This document shows, in pieces, positions 19,233 to 28,359 of a stretch of DNA of 64,000 nucleotides. Position numbers and translations under genes: made by a program. The stretch comes from Mammaliicoccus vitulinus. GTDB lineage: Bacteria; Bacillota; Bacilli; Staphylococcales; Staphylococcaceae. How positions within the stretch are numbered: position 1 is the stretch's first letter; every line of letters begins with the position of its first letter. Under the pieces are notes generated by a model. It was not told the DNA's origin. It was given only the letters and a program-made list of their open reading frames with translations, and did no database searches. The DNA lies in the NCBI RefSeq assembly GCF_029024305.1, contig NZ_CP118974.1, forward strand, positions 2,325,069 through 2,389,068, read 5' to 3'.

Positions 19233-21224
19233 TTGAGTAATAAAAAGCAAGATCAATTAAATGACATGAAAAAGGATAATGACGGTAAAGCATTAACGAC
19301 GAATAATGGCGTTAAAGTAAGTGAAGATGAAAATACTTTAACTGTTGGAGAACGCGGACCGAGCTTATTAGAAGATTTCCATTTCAGAGAAAAAATCATG
19401 CATTTTGATCATGAGCGTATACCTGAACGTATTGTGCATGCAAGAGGTTTTGGTGCACACGGTGAATTTCAAGTTTATGAAGATTTATCAGAATATACAT
19501 CTGCTGACTTTTTAACTCAACCCAATAAAACGACCCCCGTATTCGTAAGATTTTCAACTGTACAAGGTTCTAAAGGTTCTCCTGACACTGTGAGAGATGT
19601 TCGAGGGTTTGCGACGAAATTCTATACAGACGAAGGTATCTTTGACTTAGTTGGAAATGACATTCCCGTATTCTTCATACAAGATGCGATTAAATTCCCA
19701 GACTTAATTCATGCAGTTAAACCTGAACCTCACAACGAAATGCCTCAAGGTGGTTCGGCACACGACACATTTTGGGACTTCTTTGCACAAAATCCTGAAT
19801 CGACTCATACGACAATGTGGGTAATGAGTGATCGTGGTATTCCTAAGAACTTTAGACAAGTCGAAGGGTTTGGTGTTCATACATTCCGACTTGTTAATCG
19901 TGAAGGTCAGGCTCACTTTGTAAAATTTCATTGGAAACCAGTGCAAGGATTAGAATCACTCGTTTGGGATGAAGCACAAATTTTATCTGGTAAAGATATC
20001 GATTTCCACCGCAAAGATTTATATGAATCTATTGAAAAAGGTGATTTCCCAGAATGGGAGTTAGCTCTGCAAATTATTCGACCAGAACAAGAATTCGATT
20101 TTGATTTCGACATATTAGATCCAACAAAAATTTGGCCGGAAGATCAAGTACCCGTCCAAAAAGTAGGTAAAATGACGCTGAACAGAAATGTAAGCAACGT
20201 ATTTGATGAAACTGAACAAGCTACATTTCACCCTGGACATATCGTACCGGGTATAGATTTTACAAATGATCCTTTATTGCAAGGACGACTGTTCTCATAT
20301 ACCGACACACAAATCTCCAGATTAGGCGGACCAAACTTCAATCAAATACCAATCAATCGACCGGTAAATGAAGTTCACAATAACCAAAGAGATGCCATGC
20401 ATCAAATGAATGTTCATAAAGGGCAAGTCGCTTATCATAAGAACGCACTCAACAATAATGACCCACATACAACACCTAAAGAAGAAGGTGGCTATGAACA
20501 TTACCAGGAAAAAGTAGATGGCCATAAAATTCAAAAAAGAAGTGAAAGCTTTAAAGATTATTATAGCCAACCAAAATTGTATTTAAATAGTCTTAATGAA
20601 GACGAATACAATCATATGGTACAAGGCTTTTCTTTCGAGATTGGTATGTGCAAATCTATTATGGTGAAACAAAATGCAGTAAATCAACTAAACAAAGTTG
20701 ATCGTAAATTAGCTGAAGAAGTGGCACAAAACATAGGTGTTACAGTACCTGAAACAAATGAGGAAGTGCAATCAGAATCTAAAGATAGTCAACTCACAAT
20801 GGAAAAATTCAACATCCCATTACCAGGACATTCAGTAGCCGTATTAATAAACGGTGATATTAGCGCTGAAACTTTAAAATCATACGCCAAAGTATTTACA
20901 GCAAACAAATTAAATTATGCATTCGTAGGAAAACATCCAAAAAGCATATCAGAAGACTACGGTATAACAGAAACATTTAATACAGCACATCCAACATTAT
21001 TTGATAGTCTCATCGTATTATCAGACGATAGCGATATTAACCCATCAATAGAAGAATTTGCAGAACTTTCTTATAAACACAACAAACCGTTAGTCTTTAA
21101 TCAACACGCAGCTGAAAAACTTAAAAATGCCAAACTAGACTTATACGGGTCTGGTGTCTTCATTTCAGACGAACCAGACACAATAGTCAAAGCATTTGAA
21201 AGAGCAAGATATTGGGATAGATAG
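19233..21224 (+). CDS. Large-subunit (clade 2, HPII/KatE-type) catalase
   Basis: 663 residues from TTG 19233. GGAGGG at 19221-19226 abuts the in-frame ATG 19227, too close to serve it, but is ideally spaced for the TTG. The catalase core has the active-site His in RIVHARGFGAHGEFQVYED, the Asn in VGNDIPVFFIQDAIKFPD and the haem-ligand Tyr in RLFSYTDTQISRLGGPN. After about residue 530 comes a flavodoxin/DJ-1-like C-terminal domain (PGHSVAVLINGDISAETLKSYAKVF), which marks clade 2 enzymes and is absent from the ~505-residue staphylococcal KatA. It dismutates H2O2. A sigma-B-like promoter lies directly upstream. Confidence 0.93.
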   Translation: MSNKKQDQLNDMKKDNDGKALTTNNGVKVSEDENTLTVGERGPSLLEDFHFREKIMHFDHERIPERIVHARGFGAHGEFQVYEDLSEYTSADFLTQPNKTTPVFVRFSTVQGSKGSPDTVRDVRGFATKFYTDEGIFDLVGNDIPVFFIQDAIKFPDLIHAVKPEPHNEMPQGGSAHDTFWDFFAQNPESTHTTMWVMSDRGIPKNFRQVEGFGVHTFRLVNREGQAHFVKFHWKPVQGLESLVWDEAQILSGKDIDFHRKDLYESIEKGDFPEWELALQIIRPEQEFDFDFDILDPTKIWPEDQVPVQKVGKMTLNRNVSNVFDETEQATFHPGHIVPGIDFTNDPLLQGRLFSYTDTQISRLGGPNFNQIPINRPVNEVHNNQRDAMHQMNVHKGQVAYHKNALNNNDPHTTPKEEGGYEHYQEKVDGHKIQKRSESFKDYYSQPKLYLNSLNEDEYNHMVQGFSFEIGMCKSIMVKQNAVNQLNKVDRKLAEEVAQNIGVTVPETNEEVQSESKDSQLTMEKFNIPLPGHSVAVLINGDISAETLKSYAKVFTANKLNYAFVGKHPKSISEDYGITETFNTAHPTLFDSLIVLSDDSDINPSIEEFAELSYKHNKPLVFNQHAAEKLKNAKLDLYGSGVFISDEPDTIVKAFERARYWDR

Positions 21225-21248
21225 AATTGATCGATATATAAAGTAAGA

Positions 21249-21273
21249 AGCAAGCATGTACTTTCAAAATCGT
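21249..21273. repeat. Truncated E-module end
   Basis: AAGCAAGCATGTACTTTCAAAATCGTAA in part: the last ~25 bp of the ~100-bp E hairpin, here directly followed by the F hairpin at 21283. Confidence 0.7.
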
Positions 21274-21282
21274 AAAATATAA

Positions 21283-21345
21283 AGATCTCTTCACTAGGCA
21301 ATAGCCTAATGAAGAGATCTTTTATTTTGAGTTTAGGTATTTATG
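21283..21345 (+). terminator. F-module hairpin, terminator-like repeat downstream of catalase
   Basis: AGATCTCTTCA..TAGGC AATA GCCTA..TGAAGAGATCT then TTTTATTTT. The tail GAGTTTAGG..ATTTATGTCC follows. The same module occurs at 31930-31990 and 63074-63140. Confidence 0.85.
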
Positions 21346-21357
21346 TCCCAGACTCTA

Positions 21358-23237
21358 CTAAGGTGAAAAGACTTTATGAAATTGTTCTTCGGTATCCGCT
21401 TCTATTAACTTTAAGACTTTAGTGTAATCATTAATAATATCGGTTAAGTTTTGATACATTTTTCTAGATTGATTGTTGTATTCTTTTTTAAACCGAGACA
21501 AAATACAATTTGTACTTCTTTATCATCCCATGCGATTGGTTTTTCCATCGTTATCATATATATGAATGTTTGCTTTGCTAAAGGCATTACTGGATGTGGT
21601 ATCGCTACTAAATTTCCATAAGCTGTAGAAGCATGTTGTTCCCTTTCTTCTACGCTGTCTATAAATCCACTATGAATTAAATCTCGCTTTTTCAATTGAG
21701 TATTTAAAAATTTTAATAAATCATCTTTATTGTTCAACTTTGTTTTTAGTTCGATTATTTCTATTAATGCTTCTTAATGATGAGAATCCTTTAAATCAAT
21801 ATACCTTTGTATCTTATCTAAATCTTGCTGCGACATAATTGGATTAACATATAACACAGGTAAATCTACAGTATCATTAATCGGTACTGTTGAAATAATC
21901 AAATCTGACTGTTCGAGGTTTGCTTTATGAATATTATATAACTCTATAATTTCAGAAATTTGAATTTGATTTCCAAAGTTCTACATCAATTTATACTTTA
22001 TTAATTGAGAGCTTGTTAATCCTGAATTGCAGACAAGTATGACGTTCAACTTTCCTTTATCTGTCTCTATTCGGTTTAATGCCATCTCAAAGTGAAGCGC
22101 TAAATACCCTATTTCACTTTCCGATATTTGTACTTTTAAATCTTTTTCAATCATTTTACTCGCCACTAAAGCAATATCAAAAGCAAATGGGTAGTTTTGT
22201 TTAATTTCATTTAACATTGGATTTCTAATATTCATTTTATATTTATATCGATGAATGGATGTACATAAATGTAAATATAAGTTTTTCTTAAGTGCATTGT
22301 CTGTCGTTAAATCTAAATAAAAAATGCGTTTAATATGATCTAACATATGTTTAATCATCGTCTCAATCATATTATTTCTAGGTACATTTGTGACTTCATT
22401 CATAATACCTGTCGTCACAAAATGAATATACAAATAATCCATTTCTTTTTTAGGTAAATTCAAAGCAAAACGACGCTCTATAAATTGAATCATTTCTTGA
22501 AAGAATGCCTTTAATTCTTTAGGTAACGGTTGCTCTTCAATTTGAAATTGTTGTTCTATCATAAGTTGATTTCTCATTCTAACGATCTCAATATTAATAT
22601 GTGTTACAAGATTATCAAGTTTCACTTCAGGAATTTCAATTTTATACTTGCTTAACAGTTTAATCAGATATGATTTAACGCTTTTAATATCATCTTCTGT
22701 AAAACCTATATTAACATGTTGATTATTTAATAAAAATTGAGCAATGGCATACCTAATTTGAAATTCATTGCCAATTATTTTCATGCCGTAATTTGGACGG
22801 CTTACGATTTCAATTTCATATTGAGAGAGTATTTTTCTCATTTCATTCATGTCGTTTTTTAAAGTACCTACACTTACAAACATACTTTCACTCAAAGATT
22901 CTAGTTTTGTATAATGGTTATCCAGCAATAATTTTTTCATAATATAACGAATTCTACTATCTTGATTGTTGAAATTTAAATTTTCATCTTTTAAAAACCG
23001 TTCATTCAAAAAGTAATTAAATAAACCTTCATCCATTATTTGGAGCTGATAACCTTTTGACTTTTTGATTAAAATAGTGAAACCATATTCATTGCTCGCT
23101 TCATTAATAATTTTTATATGTGAGCGAATCGTTTTTGAAGATAGTCCCAATAATTTGGCAATTGCATCACTGTTCATATATTCGTGTTGATGCTGGTATA
23201 ATATTTTAACAATGTTAAGGTCTCTGGTTTCCATCAC
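21358..23237 (-). pseudogene. Broken PRD/PTS regulator of the beta-glucoside operon (LicR/BglG type)
   Basis: Reading leftward from 23237, an intact HTH-PRD-PRD part of 418 codons stops inside the EIIB domain right after NSGLTSSQLIKYKLM at a TAG (about 21981). The same frame continues (NFGNQIQISEIIELYN, then LIISTVPINDTVDLPVLYVN) to a TAA after DLKDSHH at about 21775, and then into an EIIA domain (HPVMPLAKQTFIYMITMEKP) that shifts frame at the A-run near 21488. The restored frame ends at 21358. So there are two nonsense codons and one frameshift. The truncated N-terminal protein may still bind DNA but lacks its PTS sensory domains. Confidence 0.88.
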
Positions 23238-23270
23238 GCTCTCTCCTAATATTTCTCTTTGTATTTCATA

Positions 23271-24653
23271 TTAGTCATTTAAACTGTTGCTTGCAGAAAC
23301 TTCTTTAAACCATTTTCTACTTTGTTTGATTGTTCTTTTCATTGTATCAATATCCACCGAAACAAAACCATATCGATTCTTATATGCATTCATCCATGAC
23401 CAGTTATCCATAAACGTCCACATATGATACCCTGTACAATTCGCACCTTCTTCTATAGCTTTATTCAACCATATTAAGTGTGATTTTACAAAATCTATTC
23501 TGTAAGTATCATTAATTTGGCCGTCTTCGATGAATCGTGCTTCATTTTCAACGCCCATACCATTTTCAGAAATGAAACTTTCTATGTTGTGATAATTTTC
23601 TTTTAAATTAATCATAATATCGTATATCCCTTTAGGATAAATTTCCCAACCACGATATGGATTCATTTTTCTACCTGGCATTTCATAGTTATCAAAATAA
23701 TACTCAGGGAAGAATGGTGAATTTGGATTAGGAACAGTATCTCTCGCTTTAACACGTCTAGGTTGATAGTAGTTAACACCTAATAAATCTACTGTATATT
23801 GATTAATGGTGTTTAAATGTTCTTCTGTATAAGTCGGTACCAATTCATGCTTCTTCAAAATATCTACTAAATCTTGCGGATATTGACCTTTTGTTACAGG
23901 ATCTAAGAAACTTCTATTAAAGAATAAATCCGCGATTTCTGCAGCTTTAACATCCGCTTCATTTTCACTACGTGGATAAGATGGTGATAAATTTAATATA
24001 ATACCAATTTTTCCATCATAACCATTTTCTTTATAAGCTTTGATCACTTGAGCGTTCGCAAGTACAGTATTAAACGCTACCTGGAAGCCTCTTTTCGCAT
24101 CAATTATATTTGGGTAATGGAAGTCATATAAATAGCCGCCTTCAACCGGTACAATTGGTTCATTAAATGTAAACCAATATTTAACACGGTCACCAAATAA
24201 TTCGAAACATGTCATTGCATAATCCACATATCGATCAACAACTTCTAAAGACTCAAAACCACCTTGTTGTTGCTTTTTAAACGGCATATCAAAATGATAT
24301 AAATTCACGAAAGGTTCAATATGATTTTCTTTCAAGCCATTGATAACACGATTATAAAATTGGACTGCTTCGTCATTTACTTCATTCGTATCTTGATCCA
24401 TTAATCTAGCCCAAGAGATAGATAATCTAAATGAATTATGACCTGTTTCCTTCATTAATTTAATATCTTCTTCAAATTTATGATAAAAGTCTGAAGTTTG
24501 ATAAGGTCCTACACCATCGAAAAATCGATTAGGTTCTTCTTCAAACCACTTGTCCCATATCGTTTCATCCTTGAATAGTTTTGTACCTTCCGTTTGTGTG
24601 GCACTGGCAGCACTTCCCCACCAGAAACCTTCTGGAAATACATACTTAGTCAT
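23271..24653 (-). CDS. 6-phospho-beta-glucosidase (GH1)
   Basis: 460 residues, standard GH1 length. Acid/base Glu is in WFTFNEP, nucleophile Glu in FISENGM. The C-terminal motif around SVDIDTMKRTIKQSRKWF and the PTS context indicate specificity for 6-phosphorylated beta-glucosides. It is the fourth gene of a leftward operon IIB-IIC-IIA-bglA-regulator and overlaps the IIA gene by 4 bp (ATGA type). It would cleave cellobiose-6'-phosphate or aryl beta-glucoside phosphates in the cytosol. Confidence 0.92.
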   Translation of the reverse strand: MTKYVFPEGFWWGSAASATQTEGTKLFKDETIWDKWFEEEPNRFFDGVGPYQTSDFYHKFEEDIKLMKETGHNSFRLSISWARLMDQDTNEVNDEAVQFYNRVINGLKENHIEPFVNLYHFDMPFKKQQQGGFESLEVVDRYVDYAMTCFELFGDRVKYWFTFNEPIVPVEGGYLYDFHYPNIIDAKRGFQVAFNTVLANAQVIKAYKENGYDGKIGIILNLSPSYPRSENEADVKAAEIADLFFNRSFLDPVTKGQYPQDLVDILKKHELVPTYTEEHLNTINQYTVDLLGVNYYQPRRVKARDTVPNPNSPFFPEYYFDNYEMPGRKMNPYRGWEIYPKGIYDIMINLKENYHNIESFISENGMGVENEARFIEDGQINDTYRIDFVKSHLIWLNKAIEEGANCTGYHMWTFMDNWSWMNAYKNRYGFVSVDIDTMKRTIKQSRKWFKEVSASNSLND

Positions 24654-24964
24654 GATTTCATCTCCTTATATAAAACTACCATTTCATTTGCTAAATCTTT
24701 AACTGTGATTGCATTCATTAAATGATCTTGAGAATGGATGAGCAATAAATTCAATTCACTTTCCTCACCTTGTGCTTCATTTTGTAACAATTCAGTTTGA
24801 TATTTATGTGCTTTATTGATTTCTTGTTCCGCTTCTTTAATGAGCGCTTCAGCTTCTTCAAAGTTTCTTTTTTTTGCACATTGTATAGCTTCCATAGCGC
24901 TTGAACGGCCGTTGCCACCGTATAATATAATTTGAAATGCTATCTCATTAATTGAGGTTGCCAT
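24650..24964 (-). CDS. PTS lactose/cellobiose-family EIIA
   Basis: 104 residues from ATG 24964. The in-frame upstream ATG (24979) is itself part of the ribosome site ATGGAGGA, so the inner ATG is preferred. The phosphorylated histidine is in LLLIHSQDHLMNA (about His77). This is the small all-helical trimeric EIIA of the Lac family. It passes phosphate from HPr to the EIIB encoded at 26276. The gene lies 21 bp after the EIIC gene. Confidence 0.9.
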   Translation of the reverse strand: MATSINEIAFQIILYGGNGRSSAMEAIQCAKKRNFEEAEALIKEAEQEINKAHKYQTELLQNEAQGEESELNLLLIHSQDHLMNAITVKDLANEMVVLYKEMKS

Positions 24965-24985
24965 CGTAAATTCCTCCATCCTATA

Positions 24986-26266
24986 TTACTTTTCTAATTC
25001 TTGTTTTAAATAGTTTTTGTCTAATACTTTTAAAAATGGCCACCAAATGACAAATGTGATACATAAATTGACGAGTTGTAACGCTGCGCCTTGCCATGCA
25101 TTTCCTGTCGCTAAAAAACCACTTATAAATATAGGTGTCGTCCATGGCACAATGACACCTGAAGGCTTCGGTACAAATCCAATGTACATAGCTGAATAAC
25201 TTACAATTGTAATGATTACCGGTGAAACAATCCACGGTATAACCACCAATGGATTCATGATGATTGGCAATCCAAATAAGATAGGTTCGTTCACATTAAA
25301 TATGGAGGCTGGGGTTCCAAGTTTCGCTATTTCTTTATTTTGCTTACTTCTACAAAGTAAATATATTCCAATAACTACTGCTATTGTTCCACCAGTTCCG
25401 CCCATACCAACTAAAAATGTATCTATAAATTGTTTAGTAATAATATTTGGTAACTCTAATCCTTTTTGAAACGCTTCAAAGTTTTCATTGTTTAATGAAT
25501 ACCAGATTGGGTCAAACACTGTATTGACGATAATTTGTCCATGCAATCCAAAGAACCAAAATATTTGAATGAATAATACAGCAACAATAGTAGCTGGTAA
25601 TCCTTTTCCTAAAGCCGTTAAAGGTTCTTGTACAATTGTATAGATTAAATCTTGTAACGTATTAAATGGTGTAAACGCAATTAAGATTCTAATGATTAAA
25701 AATATCGTTAAAGTAAATGCTACCGGAAGCAAGGCACTAAATGACTTAGAAACTTGATCTGGTACACCTTTAGGCATTTTTATCGTAATATCTTTTTTCG
25801 TAAAGAAACTGTATAACTCTGAAGTAATAATAGAAACGATAATACCAAGGAACATCCCTTTTGCACCTAGTATTTCTGTAGGTATAACTCCTTCAGTCTT
25901 GCCTACTACTTGCGGCGTTAAAATTAAAACTGCACTTAGTGCTGTTACCGCTCCATAAATCCCTTCCAAACCATTCCGTTCGGTCAATTTATACCCAATC
26001 CCGATAATTACAAATAGTCCCATAATAGAGAGTGTTGCTGCTGAAGCTGGTCCAACTGCATTTTGCCATGCTGTAAACTGACTTTCTGATAATAACTTAT
26101 CTAAAAATGGAAAGTTTGCAATTACGACAAAGATAGAACCAAATATAATCAATGGTAAAGCAATCATAAAACCGTCACGTAAAGATGCTAAATATTTATT
26201 GTTATTTAATTTATCCGCTATTGGCAGTAATACATCTTCTAACTTATCCATAAAAGTGCTTTGCAT
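24986..26266 (-). CDS. PTS cellobiose-family EIIC permease
   Basis: 426 residues from ATG 26266, served by AGGTG; an in-frame GTG at 26275 abuts the previous stop and is less likely. About ten membrane helices. Lac-family EIIC signatures are present: FGLHGQIIVNTVFDPIW and GTPASIFNVNEPILFGLPIIMNP. It carries cellobiose or other beta-glucosides across the membrane while EIIB phosphorylates them. It is coupled to the EIIB gene, whose stop it touches. Confidence 0.9.
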   Translation of the reverse strand: MQSTFMDKLEDVLLPIADKLNNNKYLASLRDGFMIALPLIIFGSIFVVIANFPFLDKLLSESQFTAWQNAVGPASAATLSIMGLFVIIGIGYKLTERNGLEGIYGAVTALSAVLILTPQVVGKTEGVIPTEILGAKGMFLGIIVSIITSELYSFFTKKDITIKMPKGVPDQVSKSFSALLPVAFTLTIFLIIRILIAFTPFNTLQDLIYTIVQEPLTALGKGLPATIVAVLFIQIFWFFGLHGQIIVNTVFDPIWYSLNNENFEAFQKGLELPNIITKQFIDTFLVGMGGTGGTIAVVIGIYLLCRSKQNKEIAKLGTPASIFNVNEPILFGLPIIMNPLVVIPWIVSPVIITIVSYSAMYIGFVPKPSGVIVPWTTPIFISGFLATGNAWQGAALQLVNLCITFVIWWPFLKVLDKNYLKQELEK

Positions 26267-26275
26267 TTTTATCAC

Positions 26276-26590
26276 CTATTCCCCTAATAATGATAAAGCT
26301 TGTTTTAGTACGCCATCCCCGTCTATTCTTCCATAGCTTACTGAATCTATTGTTTCAATTGGCATTTCGATTCCTTGTTCTTCGGCTGCCTTTACAAATT
26401 TTTTCTTCATGAATCTCATTTGTGGACCGATTAATAGAACATCATACTCATCTAAAGCTTGAAAAGCATTGTCACTCGACATCGCTTTTATATTAACTTG
26501 TATATCTTGTGTTTCTGCTGCTTCTTTCATTTTTGTTACTAATAAACTCGTAGACATTCCCGCTGAGCATGCTAACAAAATATTTTTCAT
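26276..26590 (-). CDS. PTS lactose/cellobiose-family EIIB
   Basis: 104 residues. The phosphocysteine is Cys8 in ILLACSAGMSTSLLV, the classic CelA/LicB loop. It has the small Rossmann-like EIIB fold with IGPQMRFM. First gene of the operon; it is followed immediately by EIIC, EIIA and the GH1 hydrolase. A near-perfect cre site lies 38-51 bp upstream. Confidence 0.92.
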   Translation of the reverse strand: MKNILLACSAGMSTSLLVTKMKEAAETQDIQVNIKAMSSDNAFQALDEYDVLLIGPQMRFMKKKFVKAAEEQGIEMPIETIDSVSYGRIDGDGVLKQALSLLGE

Positions 26591-26627
26591 ATTATTTTCC
26601 CCTTTCGACTATATTTACATTATATTT

Positions 26628-26641
26628 TGAATGCGCTTACA
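26628..26641. promoter_or_regulatory. cre site upstream of the beta-glucoside PTS operon
   Basis: TGAATGCGCTTACA matches 13 of the 14 positions of the consensus TGWAANCGNTNWCA. It implies CcpA-mediated glucose repression. Confidence 0.6.
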
Positions 26642-26794
26642 TATCGATATAATCATTTTCCTCTACTAGTGGAATGTAAATATGGTAATTATTATTATGC
26701 ATAATACAAATAATAGTAGTATAATGCTTTTTATATTGTTTTTTTAAGCATATTTTTAACATATGTGTTATTGAGATTAAGGAGAGCGAAAAAA

Positions 26795-28156
26795 ATGGAA
26801 GATCATGAATTAAAACGGAGTATGTCCAATAGACATATACAATTAATTGCTATTGGTGGCGCGATTGGTACCGGTCTTTTTCTAGGTGCTGGTAAGAGTA
26901 TTTCATTAGCTGGCCCATCAATTTTATTAGTTTATATTATTATCGGTTTTTTCTTATTTATTATGATGAGAGCATTAGGAGAATTATTACTTTCAAATAG
27001 TGATTATAACTCTTTTATTGATATTGCAGAACATTATTTAGGTCCTTTATTTGGGTTTTTAACAGGATGGACATATTGGTTTTGTTGGGTAGCAACGGGA
27101 ATAGCTGATATTACAGCTGTAGCAAAATATATTCAATTTTGGTATCCAGATGTTCCATCTTACGTTTCAGCCATAGCAACCGTTGTTATTTTATTAGGTT
27201 TAAATTTAATGACAGTGAAACTATTTGGTGAAGTAGAATTTTGGTTTGCACTTATAAAAATTATCGCCATCGTATTATTAATTGCGATTGGTTTATGGAT
27301 GATTTTAAATGGTTTCAAATCAAGTACAGGCATTCAATCCGGTTTCCACAATTTATATTCACATGGTGGTGTGTTCCCGAATGGTGCGATGGGCTTCTTA
27401 CTCGCTTTCCAAATGGCGGTATTTAGCTTTGTCGGAATTGAACTTGTTGGCGTAACAGCTCGTGAAACGAAAAATCCTGAAAAGAACTTACCTAAAGCGG
27501 TCAATTCTATCGGAATTCGTATACTCATATTTTATGTTTTAAGTTTATTAATTATCATGAGCATTACACCTTGGAATAAAATCGATCCAGATGAAAGTCC
27601 ATTCGTTAGTTTATTTGTGTTAGCAGGGATTCCTGCTGCTGCGGGCATCGTAAACTTTGTTGTATTAACGTCTGCTGCAAGTGCTGCTAATAGTGGCTTA
27701 TTCAGTAATAGTCGAATGGTTTATGGTTTAGGTCAAACAGGTCATGCACCTAAAACCTTGAGCAAAACGAACAGACGCGGTGTACCATACCCAGCTTTAA
27801 TTTTTTCAGGCGTTGTATTATTCTTAGCAGCAATATTAAACTATTTCATACCTGATGATGTGTTCACACTCGTAACAACACTGGCAACAATATTTTTTAT
27901 ATTTATCTGGTCAATTATTTTAATTTGTTATATTAAATTTAGAAAAGAAGATGCAGATTTACATGAAAAATCTAAATTCAAAAATCCATTTGGTGTGATT
28001 GGTTCTTACCTTTCATTACTATTTTTCGCGTTTGTACTCGTTATTTTATTCTTTGCAGAAGATACACGTACAGCGTTATTATATTCACCTCTATGGATAA
28101 TCATGTTGTTAGTCGTTTATTACGTCAATCAACGTAAACAAGCCAATAAGCATTAA
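26795..28156 (+). CDS. APC-family amino-acid permease (CycA-like, D-serine/D-alanine/glycine type)
   Basis: 453 residues from ATG 26795, which follows AAGGAGAG; a GTG at 26765 is in frame but lacks a ribosome site. Twelve predicted helices with the AAT-family start RHIQLIAIGGAIGTGLFLGAG and the helix-six region AFQMAVFSFVGIELVGVTARETKNPEKNLPKA. The best family resemblance is to CycA/AapA transporters for D-serine, D-alanine and glycine. It stands alone with its own terminator. Exact substrate is inference. Confidence 0.85.
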   Translation: MEDHELKRSMSNRHIQLIAIGGAIGTGLFLGAGKSISLAGPSILLVYIIIGFFLFIMMRALGELLLSNSDYNSFIDIAEHYLGPLFGFLTGWTYWFCWVATGIADITAVAKYIQFWYPDVPSYVSAIATVVILLGLNLMTVKLFGEVEFWFALIKIIAIVLLIAIGLWMILNGFKSSTGIQSGFHNLYSHGGVFPNGAMGFLLAFQMAVFSFVGIELVGVTARETKNPEKNLPKAVNSIGIRILIFYVLSLLIIMSITPWNKIDPDESPFVSLFVLAGIPAAAGIVNFVVLTSAASAANSGLFSNSRMVYGLGQTGHAPKTLSKTNRRGVPYPALIFSGVVLFLAAILNYFIPDDVFTLVTTLATIFFIFIWSIILICYIKFRKEDADLHEKSKFKNPFGVIGSYLSLLFFAFVLVILFFAEDTRTALLYSPLWIIMLLVVYYVNQRKQANKH

Positions 28157-28163
28157 TATCTTT

Positions 28164-28205
28164 AGACTGTAAACTATGTCATTCGACATGTTTACAGTCT
28201 TTTTT
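28164..28205 (+). terminator. Terminator of the amino-acid permease gene
   Basis: AGACTGTAAAC, inner ATGTC/GACAT, TTTACAGTCT, then TTTTT. Confidence 0.88.
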
Positions 28206-28359
28206 ATATTATTAAGTGATATTAATATTCAATAAATATATGATTAAAAATTATTCGTGCAATATTTTCTTTATTTTCAAAATATTTAGAAAATACTATT
28301 AACTAATATATTTTTATGTGCTAAAGTTTGCTTATTAACTTAAAAAGGAGTGAACGCTA

